Part shown: piece by piece, positions 14,201-26,200 of the stretch | How positions within the stretch are numbered: position 1 is the first letter of the stretch | Layout of the letters: every line of letters starts with the position of its first letter | NCBI RefSeq assembly: GCF_027744825.2 | Contig: NC_071340.1 | Span: 8,013,501 to 8,077,500 of the forward strand | DNA: 64,000 bases | Source of the DNA: Synchiropus splendidus | Lineage: Eukaryota > Chordata > Actinopteri > Syngnathiformes > Callionymidae | Direction: 5' to 3' | The notes under the pieces: model-generated | What the model was told of the DNA's origin: nothing | Seen by the model: only the letters and a program-made list of their open reading frames with translations | Databases searched by the model: none | Program-made: the position numbers and the translations under genes

Positions 14201-17200
14201 ATCATTAGTCTCTCCCACTGCTGATTTAACTTCCAAGCATAGAGTTGGACCTTCACAGATAAAACATTTGAAGCATGTCGACCATCCTCTCAGCGACAAG
14301 ACCCACCAGTGTGCACATAAGTTTAGAGGAGGGGAGGCCAGACGTGAACTTACAGCCATGTAGGGGAGGAGGAGGCTGGGAATTATACCGTATACACCCA
14401 CTTCTGACATCTCGAGGTCAGCTGCATTCCTTCCCTGTTTGCTCTTATCGTTTTTCTTAAGAGCATAAGCTGAATGTTTTCATTCATGTGAACGAAAACC
14501 CAAGTGAAATTACCGAGCCTGCACAGCACTGCCCGTTTTCGAGCACGTGACGGTTTATGATGGTGTTACACTTCTTGTAAAACCAAATAAATAGCCCTGT
14601 ACAGACCAGGTGTGTTTAAAGTCTCAGGCTCTGTCATTATATCATGTCAACAGAAGGAAATGCTGTTTAGCCGGTCACATTTCCAAAAACAATGTATGGC
14701 TAAGTAGTATTTTTAGTGTATTATAAAGACAGTTCCGTGAAGGTTTAGTTTGCGTGAGACAGAAAAACTGCTGTAGAGATCTAAAATGTCCAGTTCTGAA
14801 GGGCCCTGCATCTATCCAAGAGAGTCCAGTTCTGCTTTGCCTCAGCATCACACAAAGCTGCAGTGTTCCTCGGCAGAGAGAAGTTTCATAAACAAGTCAC
14901 TCTTCAGAACCACTGAGTCCACGTTCACTTGAACCAGCGGAAAAGCCTCAGCAAACCCGTCGCCTTATAAATGAAACCTACAAGATATATTCACTCAAGT
15001 TCTTGACTCAGGTTGGCAAATCAAATGCAGTTTTGAATTCACCGCTAAATAATAAAAACACCGGCTTGTATCACACAAGAGAAGACCTCAGTTTCAAAAC
15101 GAAATGATCGTGACGCACTCGGGTCGTCTTGTCAAGATCAGCGCTTGTGTTTGACGTGAACATGTAGAAAGGATTTTTCAAACAGTCACGTACATGATGC
15201 ACTTGACCATCTTACAAATCATGCTTCTTTCAAGAGTCAACAAGTGGCATGAATTCAACACGGTGGTCATGATATTTATTGAACATGTCCCTCATCACTT
15301 CTGCTGCTGAAGCTGACCTCCAGCTTCAGCAGCAGCGTGGCGGCCGGTCGGTTGCAGTCAAGTCTTGAGACAGCCGACTAGCTATAATTAGGAGACAGTA
15401 AAGCACATACGGAGCTCGGGCTACCACTTGAGATCAAAGAGCACGGGCCCTCAACGACAGGGCTTTCCTCTACAAACTGCTACGCTGGCAAACGTTTGAT
15501 CTTCTGTTATGCAGTTCTTTGCAATTAGGCTGCAAACAATACAAACAGCAAAAAATGTATTTTTTTTCTAATAGCCACGGTGCAGAGAAAACCACGTCTC
15601 CACAGGAGGTGGGTAGGGACCTTATACACTTCTGCTGATTCAAGATTTGCATGGAAAAAGAAAACACACAGTGAACCTTAATAGCTTAGTAAAAGCACCT
15701 CTTTTTCATCATTTTTGAGGAATAGAAATGGGAGAAATGTTGGAAAAAAATGTGTGAAAATCTAGCTAATGGATGATGGAATATGTTACCTAGTGTGGAG
15801 CAGCGTTCTCTAAACAATGTTTTCACTTAATTGATTCTTTTCGTTCGCTTTTCTGGCCCTTTTCTACCTGTTGCATGGGCTAAAACATGTAGTCAAGCCA
15901 GATGTCCTGAATGAAACCCGAGCGAGAGGGTGGTTTATGTAGATTGGTCACTGCTCATGTTTAGCACAAGTGATGTACTGTCACCAGAACATTAAATCTG
16001 AATAAACCCACCCATCCTCACTCCCATGGTGTAATAAATCGATGTTTGGAAAGTGGACTTTTGCATCCTATACTCCATACACCAAAGGCAGCTTTGACCA
16101 TACCATGTTGATGTGTTATGCTTTCAATTGAAGCACGTTTCACCTTCCTCTGCGTATCCTGACGCTGTGGGCAGAGTGACACATTAAAAAAAAAAACAAC
16201 TTGGCGAATGGCGAAGCTTTCATTCTACATGTGGCAAGGTGTTAATTGCTATATAAAGTCCCACAAAATGTGTGTTTCATTCACTGTGACTTTTCCTCCT
16301 TACGTAAGGAGGAGAGTCACCTAAGGGGTTATAAATAGCAACTGACACCCAGTTTAACTCAGAGAAGAGAGGTCTGCCTGGCACACTACACAGGAAGAAA
16401 CATGTTTTTTAATCCATCGAAATACCTTTGTGTCAACATGCAATGCAGAAAGCTGCCTTTGGTTTCAATATTGGACGCAGAAAGTCAAAGTCAAAGTCAA
16501 TATACTACGCCATGAGGGTGAGGATGGGTTGAATAAACTCGAGCCTTCGGCACCACTGAAGGAGAATGCACACCAACAGAGTTGTCCACATCAACTGCGA
16601 AAGCAACACAATCAAAACTGCAATGGGTTAGCGTCACCATGAAAATAAAATGATAATTTAATATATTATATGATTATTATATTATATTTATTCATTTTTT
16701 ATTTGCTAGAACGTGTTGCTAGGTAACACACAGCTGTTTGTGTACAAAATGCTTGTGGAAGTAGTGTTACACTCCCGGCTAGTTGGCTATTACCGGCTAA
16801 TTCCAGATACTGTGCATGTCAGAGTAGTTCAGTTTGTAAAAAGTAAATGCTTGCTGGTTGAGTACTGACATCTGATTCGGATGGTAGCATTGTGCACTAA
16901 GTGGACGTGGATGATTTAATCACCATCAGAATACAGTCATTCAGACTGAGGTTTCAAGTGCCCATGTGACCTACATATACCAGTGGAGCAGTTTGGAATC
17001 ACCAAGTAATGTCTGTATGTTTTTGGACAGGGAGAGAAAATCCCAGTGTCCAGGGAATAACAACACCGTTTCATCATTCATGGCCATGATTAGGAATAAA
17101 TTGATACATTTAAGTCAAAAAGGTAGAGCTATTCTTGAAAGTTGTATTCCTTGCTCCTCCGACGAAGAGATCTCCCCTGTTCGAGTAGCTGTTTTTCCGC

Positions 17201-20200
17201 TTTCTGTCCAACCACTAGGACTAGTCTGTGGACGCACGTCTGACTTGAAGGTCACGCAGACATTATCACTCCACAGGACCTTTAAACTTCATGCTTGAAC
17301 TTTCAGAAATAAAGTGTGTCACTGATGACACACAAAGGCTGTTCCAGAAATATATATACATGCAGCCAACACTGGGCATCTTTAAGGGCACCCATAAGTT
17401 AGAGGGGCCCGATTTTGCTTTCCCATGTCTTAATCTTTAGTGCTGTGAACTTAACATATACCGAAGTGTGAAAGAACATGGTTCATCCATTTATTATTTA
17501 TTTATGTTAAACTAATAAGCAAATATGGCAGCTACAGAAAACAGTGATTCATCCAGGGCAGCATTTTTTTTGTTTTATCTAGAGATATCCTTGAAAATAC
17601 AGCCATGAAATGCAAAGTTTCTCTCATACGATGTGAGATTTGACTATGGAAGAAGGAAACCAGGTGACATCTTCAGGCCATCACCAAGAGGCAAAAAGTG
17701 GTAATGAATATAAATGTATTATATGATAATAAAAATAATAATAATAATAAGTATTATTATTATTATTATTCAAAGCTTTATATTGTTATACAGATGCCTG
17801 ATGAACACATCCTGTAAAAGTTGAAAGTCCAGAAGAAAAAAGAAGAGGTATAAATATAGACAGAACGCGAACAGCGTTGAACAATAAAGGCGGCCTACGA
17901 CTCCTTTCCTAGGGATTTATTGCAGTCTTCAAAAGAGTTTGCGACCTTCTGATTGTATGACTTATTGATCAAATCTCTTTTCACATTTCAGTGTTATTTT
18001 GTCACAGGGTGTTCTGCTTCACTCTGCTATAATAGAAATGCTCTTTTCTTTCCCCAGAGAAAACTAGCCACAAATAACAAGATGTATCTTGACATTTAGA
18101 CTTGTCCTCTTCTGTACATGGTAAATTTCTGTGATCTATCCTGAATTGGAAATGCAATGGTACCTTTGGAACCATTTAGCACAAGGCCTGAGAATCCAAT
18201 TTCTCTTTTTTGCAGGTTGAAAAAGGCGAAAAAAGTGGAGTTAGTTTAAGTATCTTGTGGTTTTGTTCACCGCCTCTGGTTAAGTATTGCTTCAATGACC
18301 GAGCACCTGACCCCCAAAGACCCTTCTTAATTCTGCTCACCTTCAATCCCATTGCCAGAAGAACACATGCCAAGCAAATGAGACTCCACTGCTTGAGCCA
18401 AGACTTGTTAGTGACTCTATGTTAGTGACTCCTGACTTTACTGCAGGCATATGAAGCCACCAAACACATAGAGCAGTGACTAAACCATGGTTATTGACTG
18501 AACCCAGCAACTACTTTCATTAGTATATGAAGTAGTTCTTGAATACTAATGAATATCAAGTATTCATTACTTGATATTCATTTGTGATTTATCATCAATA
18601 TCTTCATTCTGATGGAAATAAAAAGTCTATGAGGATGAAGTTTTGCAGCGGTAAGTAGCATCACATAAGACAATTTCCAAGTTTACAATGTTTGAAAGGG
18701 CATCATGTAATCCATGCATGAACCAAATGTGGCCCTTTGCCAGAATATTTACGGCCCTCATGAGGTCAGAAAAAAAAATGACAAAACATGTACTTATTAC
18801 TACAGTACTTCATACAGCTATACTGAAATGAAATATTAAATTCAATTCAATTCTTTTAATTAGTAGCATTGATTTTGACATGGATGCAGTATAAATAATA
18901 TGCATAATACACAAATCAGATGAGTGAGTTTGCTTCCATCCCAAACTTAAGTACATACTGATGTTTTTTTTTTCGTTTGTTTTTACAGTACGCCTTTATT
19001 TCTAGCCATTTTTCACGCTATAGCAATTTGAAATAGTGATGTCAAAGTGGACTATTTCATTGAAAAAACTTTTAAGGTACGAAACTGACTCCTTTGGTAG
19101 AACAGCCCAGTCAAAGTCCAAACCAGACAACAACTCTCTAATAAAGAATCATTGGCAGAGGTCTGAAACCGCGGTTCATGGGCTTCCTCTGTTTTTTCTG
19201 AAGGAGCTTTGGCTGCAAATGAGATAACATCTCAATCCATAGATGTCTTATAACAGACAGGTACCTCAAAAGGCTTGCAGCAAAAGGCAGATGCACAAGT
19301 TTTGACTCTAGGGCAGAAGTACTTTTGCGCCTTAAACAATGTCTTTGAAGAATGCCAAATAGTGTATATTCAGTTTGTGGTCACAACATGACTAAAGGCC
19401 CGAGCTCTTCTGCAGTTCGTGGCAGTTTCTCTGTTATGCAAAGAAGATCATTTTATTATAGACATGTTACTCGGTGGACACACAACTCAAACACAATCCA
19501 AGAGAAATAGGGTAATATTTACTCATGGTGAGATGAAGCTGAAATACTTATTCATGATTGCGCTGCGCTCTGCCATTTGAGGTCAGGGAAGAACTGTTTC
19601 AGAGGGACGTTCAAGAGGCTGTTTCATCGTAAAAGGCAGGAAAAGAGTCATTTCCTGTTTAACTATCCCCATCACTGAGCCTGAGCCAGGACACTCTGCT
19701 TCATAAAAGTGACATTAGAAGACATCTTGTTTAGGCAGTCCATCATGAACGGAGCGTGGATTGATTAAGACATGCATTTTTATGAGGATTTATTGGCAAT
19801 GGCATCATGTCCTGACATGAACCTTGTTGTCCAAAGTGTCACTGTGCTGGTGGTTTATGTGTCCACCTGTGAGCCTCAAAGCATAGTGATGAAAGGATAA
19901 AGATATAGGCTTCCATTTGTCCAGAACAATTCATTAAATGTACTGGTCGTAGTAGTATTTTCTTTCAATCCTACATCAAACATACAACTCTGTCATCTCA
20001 ACTTTCCGTAGGTAGACTTAAGTGAAGGTTGTTCGATGCAATAAGAGCATTATTGCTTGACACTTCAAAGGAACACGGCACCTCTACTCCATAATGACAT
20101 TTGCTCTCCCCTGATCTTGATCTTGATACACAACTCTCTCGTCTATCTGCATGTACTCAATCTTTCCGTTGTGCAGCCCTATTTGGTTAGCATTTAGCAT

Positions 20201-23200
20201 CGCTAGAGGTTTCAATAGGATCTAAAACACATCGAAGTGAGACGCGTCCAAGCACTTAAATGTTAGCCGTATTTAAATGAAGTTACGCAAGTAGTTATAT
20301 ATGTACGGATGAAAGACGAGACAAGTACGTATCAACTCATCTAAGATCAGGGAAGAATGTGCTTCATTGAGGAATAGCGGTGGCTCATTTTTGACCGCCA
20401 CTTCCACCTGAAGCCATCATCCTCACAACTCACTCCAATCCTGTTCCTGTCCTCCTTCACCACACCCATGCACCTCATTGGTTGGCAACTCTTGGTGGTC
20501 TCTCCAAACCATCTGAGTCTGGCCTCCCTGACATACAGTAGTCTCCACATGAGCTGTCCCTCTGATTTACTATTTTTGGCCTTGTCCTCTCTGTTCATGA
20601 CTCCTACTGCGGGTCTAATAAAGGTTATCTATAGGTTCTTTATCTCTGACACATCTAGCTCTGATTCCTCTCTTGGTGTCTGAGCTACTTTCTCTAAACC
20701 ATACATCATCTCAAGAGTGTTCTGTAAAGCTTCCCTTTCACCCTCGCTGCTACTCTGATGTCAAACCACTGTTAGTCGTTTCCACCCTTATTACACTCGA
20801 TTCTTCACCTATTAATTGGCTAATAAATACTTTTGGTTCGTCTTTGATGGGTTTGGATAATTGATAAACACCATTGAACAGACTCGATAACATCACTTCA
20901 GGGAGGTACAAAATAGATTTAAACGTTGCCTTGAAAAAGCCATTTTGCTGGATAAAGGTTAAGAGTCACTCTCGAATGCATTTCAGGTGGTTAGGAATAA
21001 AGCGCATCCTGTTTTTTGGTTGATAAAAACCGCAAGGACCTCTGTCCAGGTCATTCCCCAATTACAGCTGGAGTGTTTTATGAGGGGTGATGGAGAGGCT
21101 AGTGTTGCAGACTTTTGTGGTAAACAAAGGGGAGCTGGTGTTTTATGTTGGGAAGGGTTTAGCCTGCAATGGGAGGCTGTTCACCCGTGAAAAACACTGG
21201 TACAAAAAAGCCATTTCATTCACCGGCTTGAAGAATATGTCTGTAAAAATGCTGACGTAAAGAAAAGCCAAACTTAGAATTACAGACATCCACATTCCTT
21301 TAGTCTCCGTTGATAAGGTCATGGTGCCTGGCTGAATAGACAGAGTGTGGGAAGCTGTATAGATGGACGCAACTTACCAATCCATCACAGTTGTTTATAG
21401 CAACAGAGGCCCCGGGGACATCTGTGATGTCGCCGACGAAGGTGCAGTCCGTCTTGAGCAGCTCGCGTCGCCCTGTCCTCTCTGGCGAGTCTGTCTGGTT
21501 CATGCCAAACGTGTTGTCGCTGGAATTCCCTTCATCGTCGTGCCACTCCACCACCGCGCCAGGGGCCACCAGCCGGGTGTTTGGTCGCAGTCGCAGGTGA
21601 AACTCTTTACCGAAGGCGGTGATGTTGAAGAAAAGTCTCTGCTCCTGTTCTGCAGCAGGAACAGTCTCCCTTTTCACCCGCTGCTTGTGAGTGGCAGACA
21701 ACAGGTGCGACAAGTAATTTCCGTGAGAGTCGGTGCTGAATGGAGTGACCAGGCCGTATTCCTTCAGTCGGCTGGTTAAAGGACCTGAAGAAGAAAGAAA
21801 GAGTGATAAAAGGGAACCGAAGACAGGGGAATAGTGTCCTCAAAGCTCAACAAAAGTGGTGATAAAAAGGACAGCTTTCAGTGCCCCAAAGCCAATTAAA
21901 AAATAGTTGAGTAAAGAAAAAACTAACATTGAAGAAAGAAAAGTGGATAAAACACTATTTCTCACTGACTACAATATGTAATATATTTGTGGCAGTTCAC
22001 AAAAAATTCCAACACGATACCGCATGATGATTGACGTCTGTTGCTCGCAGAACTCAAGTGGCACATTTCAATCAGCTATATGAAGAGACGGACTGCGTGA
22101 GTGGATGTAAAAAGCCTGGTTCATTATCGATTCACTGTGGGCCTTTTTTTTCATGAGGAGGGTAAAGCCTCCTCTCACACTCCTTCTACTCTTTAACATG
22201 AACCACCTCCTGTAGCACACCTCAAAAGACGGTATGTTCTGTACGTATTGCAGTGTCACCCGGTGGACGATGTTTTTATACGTGAGAAATAGCCTGTGAA
22301 ATACCCCGTCTTGCGTGTGAGTGTGTGTAATGTTTAAAGTCTCATACTTGAGAGCTCTGTAAATGATTCTCCTCCCATGGGTGATGGTTAGGACATACAC
22401 ACGAGCATGTGCACGACAATGACTGCCCACGGCCTTCAGCCTGAATCTCAAACTCGTTCTTTTACATGACACAGCACTCAGGGCGTCGGCATTTGCCGCA
22501 GAAGAAAACGTGCTTTAATTGAAATACAACGCAGAAAGCTGACTATGGCGCAGACCATGCAACACAGACCGGTCACTTCTGCATGTGTCAAACACAGAAG
22601 TCCCTCAGAGAACAGACAAACTTTGACACCTCAGGGTAAAGAATGTGTCAGTGCAGCACTGTCACCGAGTTCTGTTTTGTGAAGTATTCAATCTGCCAAA
22701 CAATCTGTAGCTTGTGCCACAACGTTTTAATGCCAGTGTTTGTATGCAGCCATTACATGCGCTTATTATCGCTCAATTATCAATGCTGTTGGGCCATGAA
22801 ATGGCATCTGCACTCTGAAAAATGTCTGGAGCAAGAAAATCATTTTGGCTGCTGATGAATAACCACAGGACAAAAGAGATCTGAGATTTGAAATTATCAA
22901 CAAAACTGATTCAAAACTTTTTTTTAGGCTTCACGGTGAATGACAATGCAACAAGAGTGGCAATCTTTAATGAGCGATGAAAATGCTCAAACTACCTGGT
23001 TTTTAACTTTTATTTTTGAGCTGCACAAAAAAATGCGAACAATCCAATCCCATAATTACCTTCTAGGTTTTTACCAGAAGACGTTCAAACAGGTGTCAGT
23101 AGTGAAAACTAAATTATACGTCTGCAAAGCGACATGCTTCCCTATTCTTAGGGGGGATATTCAAACACATGAATCTGAGAGACAGATCTGAGTGACTGAA

Positions 23201-26200
23201 TAGAGAAAAAAAAGTAATGTATGAGGAAGAGCTCTGAAATTGACCACAATTATGTATGGGATAAAAGAAAACGTTGCTACTGAACGGCTAGAAAATGATG
23301 CATGCAACGTGTGTAGATTTATTCCAGCAGCATAGCTGTTTCGGAGGCCTCAGGGGTGCTCATTTCAGAAAAACACTCTTTTCTTTGCCTTCCCAGACTC
23401 CCATCTATAGTTGCAGAAAACATTGTGAGGACTCACGCGGTTAAGGCATCTAGTTCTGAGCCAGATTTGTGACTAAGATTTGATTTAAATTCCAGATGAT
23501 GAACTTGCTAAATGCCCAGGGTAGTGACCACAGATGCATCTGATGAACTAAATATATAAATATAAATATTATTATCTATAAATAACAGCAAAAACACAGA
23601 AGTTCATGTCTTTGTTATGTCATCCAAGGACGCCATGTGATCGTCGGTGTTTCAATCATAAAGACTGTGTTCAGCACTACAATCTCAATGCCGAAATCTT
23701 ACAAAGTGGAGACTAGCTCCAGTTCCAGAGCATGAATGCTATTGGATTCTGGCTGTTAACGTCTAAAAAAAAGCATCTTATCATACAGCCATTTCGTTTG
23801 GTTTTGGTTTTATTTCCATTGACACGACAAGTTCAATTTGGACTCCTGAGAGTCAGGTGTTCAGGCTTCACACTTGTAGGTCTGATGGCTTCCTGAGCCC
23901 TGCTAAATTTTCTCATGTGAATTATCATTCATTTGAAGGTCACGATCGGGCATGACCTTCAGGTGCGTTCTTGGCTTTGTGGGCGTCAGCTGACAGAGTG
24001 GAGACCCTTCAGGAGGTAAAATGGCCTCGGCAACGTAGCTCCGTGGAGAACATTGCCTTCAGATGGTGGTAGAGTTCTCTGGCACACAAATGAGGATGAG
24101 CCAGAACAAGACGGGAACCATCACAGACTGCTGCAGTTCGGATCCCACCATCCATTACAGCCCACGCAGCAAAAAGTCATGGATGTGCTCTCTGTTTTCT
24201 ATGTGAGTACTACAGAGGCATCCAGTCATGTTTAACAAACCGCATGTGTACAGTCTTAATTCTTCCACAAACTTTGATGCCGCATTGCTACATCAGAGAT
24301 GAAACGTGCAATATTTTCCTGAAGTCAAGCGCAACTAAATCAGACTGAACAAGAATAGAAAAGAATACGTGTCGTTTTATTTGACTGATTTCAAGCAGAG
24401 TATGTTCAAGGTCGTTTTAAGTGCTAAAAACCAAACCACTCCTCCAGACATGTCTTTAAATTTAGATAAAAAAAAGACTGACTTCAGAGCTTCAAGTCTG
24501 TCTGCACTAAAGGTCACAACAGGCACTGTGGGCTCAATTGTTTCTGTGGCGTGACAGACAAGCTTCACTTTGATACTTTTAAAATGCTTTCACTGCTTTC
24601 TCTGGCTTTAGAAATGATTCATAATTGCTCGAATTGTTTCTGGTGAACAGTCGTGCTATGACACACCATCTATTTCGTATTCTATAACCATCCAGTGGGA
24701 ACAAATCACAGAAATGAAGACATCTCTTCGCTTCACTTCACTTCCTATGCAAATGTGCATGGAGTAGATAAATATCTAAAATGTCAAATGCAAATGCTGC
24801 CAGTTGAAATAAGCAAGAGTTTGATTTAACAATGAGGTCACGCTTTCTCTGAACTTCTTCTGTAACACTCTAACAAGATTTGAAGTTGTTCATAAATATT
24901 TAACAACACCAATTAGTGTCATATCTTTTGTGTAAAACGCAGGTCAGGCAGAAAACAAGACAACAGCCTTAGACTGGGAAGAGGTTAGGTGAAGAAGAGA
25001 GTGCAGCCAAGGTGGAACAGGTGGCTGTGACTGACAGGCCTGATCTGTGACAGGAATTCAGTGATTCAGTGAGGTTTTTTTAGGACTAGACAGTAGTGAA
25101 GGGTTGATGAGCGTTCATGAAACAGTGTCCTGGTTTTCAGAGACCACCAGATGGCGCTGTTTGCTGTAACATGTAGAATGTACCTCTTCTACCCATCACA
25201 ACTAGAAAGAACAAGATCCAAAGTGAGTGACAGATCCAAATGATCTGACGGGCAGCTGAGGTGGAGAAGTTTGGACTCCAGATGACTTTAAAAAAATGGA
25301 GAGGAGAGACAAGTGTTGAAAATGGAAGTAGCGGGACGCCACCAATGATTTGCTCAGGGTCGCTGCTTAAGCCACGTTTGAAACTTTTATTCCATTTCTT
25401 TTGTTTGCTTCGGCGGAGAAGACAAAAGTCCATTAAATCCAACAATGGTGGAATAACTTTGCCTAAAACAATGACGTTCAGTCTAGTCTATGGCCGTTCA
25501 TACCGAAAATAATGGGCCTCAGGGCCTCCACAGTGCTACATTTACTTATTTCACATCTTCCTGGGAACTTCGCTTAGCTGTTTTAAATTTAAAATGGAAA
25601 TAGACTTTTTACACTAAAAGATAGTGAAGAGATGAACGGTGCCTCTCGGGATATTCTCTGGCCCGTGTGACCCAGTTATGTGAATAAGTTAAAGGACATT
25701 TAAAAGGAAATTCAATTTTGGATTTTCGTCATTTCCGTCCTTTTTTCAGAAGCATTTTTATGAACTGAATTTTAACATTCACTTGTGTACATTCTACTGA
25801 AATACTGTCGAAGTTAAGTATGGTGGGAGGCTCAGACACTGTTTATAGGGATTTTTTTTAAGTACTTTTGATCCTTTAAATTCTATGAGCAATGGGCTAT
25901 TCACAGTTTGACTTGGTGAATTTCAATGGTTTTCAAACTGGGGGAACCACCTTGTGTACTGTGTCTGAAGATGCTGGCCACTGACAGCATGAAGCCGAAC
26001 AAAAAATAATATGAAGACCTACTGTAGGAGGCATTTGTATTCACACTGAACACACTGGAGACGCAGCCGAAAAAGATGGAGGAGCTAACTGGCCAGAGAT
26101 TTCCTTGGCTATAATATGTTCACCAGAGGCCTCTGGGATCCAAACATTCTCACCTCATTCTTGTGTCTCCAAGCTCAATTGTTCACCGGTGTACAGAGCA

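Larger units (their letters stand above)
2282..21377 (-). other. adamts3 intron 3 (19.1 kb)
   Basis: This intron separates the two large propeptide exons. It contains a possible LTR remnant near 3 kb, an inverted triplet repeat (4.65-5.05 kb), two long-inverted-repeat MITEs (6.8 and 16.0 kb), a Tigger-like MITE (11.88-12.62 kb), perfect hairpins (15301, 18548), a copy of a dispersed repeat (18.97 kb) and a LINE remnant (20.34-20.79 kb), all listed separately. Stretches 5.15-6.76, 7.14-11.87, 12.62-15.30 and 16.54-18.54 kb show nothing else I can name apart from simple repeats. Confidence 0.85.

Noticed and set aside
22068..22472. 134-codon minus-strand open frame in intron 2
   Set aside because: No splice context, no family resemblance; it reads through a GTGTGT-like stretch giving THTHT.
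24747..24754. Octamer ATGCAAAT (POU-factor site)
   Set aside because: A single 8-mer in 64 kb is expected by chance and no cluster of sites surrounds it.
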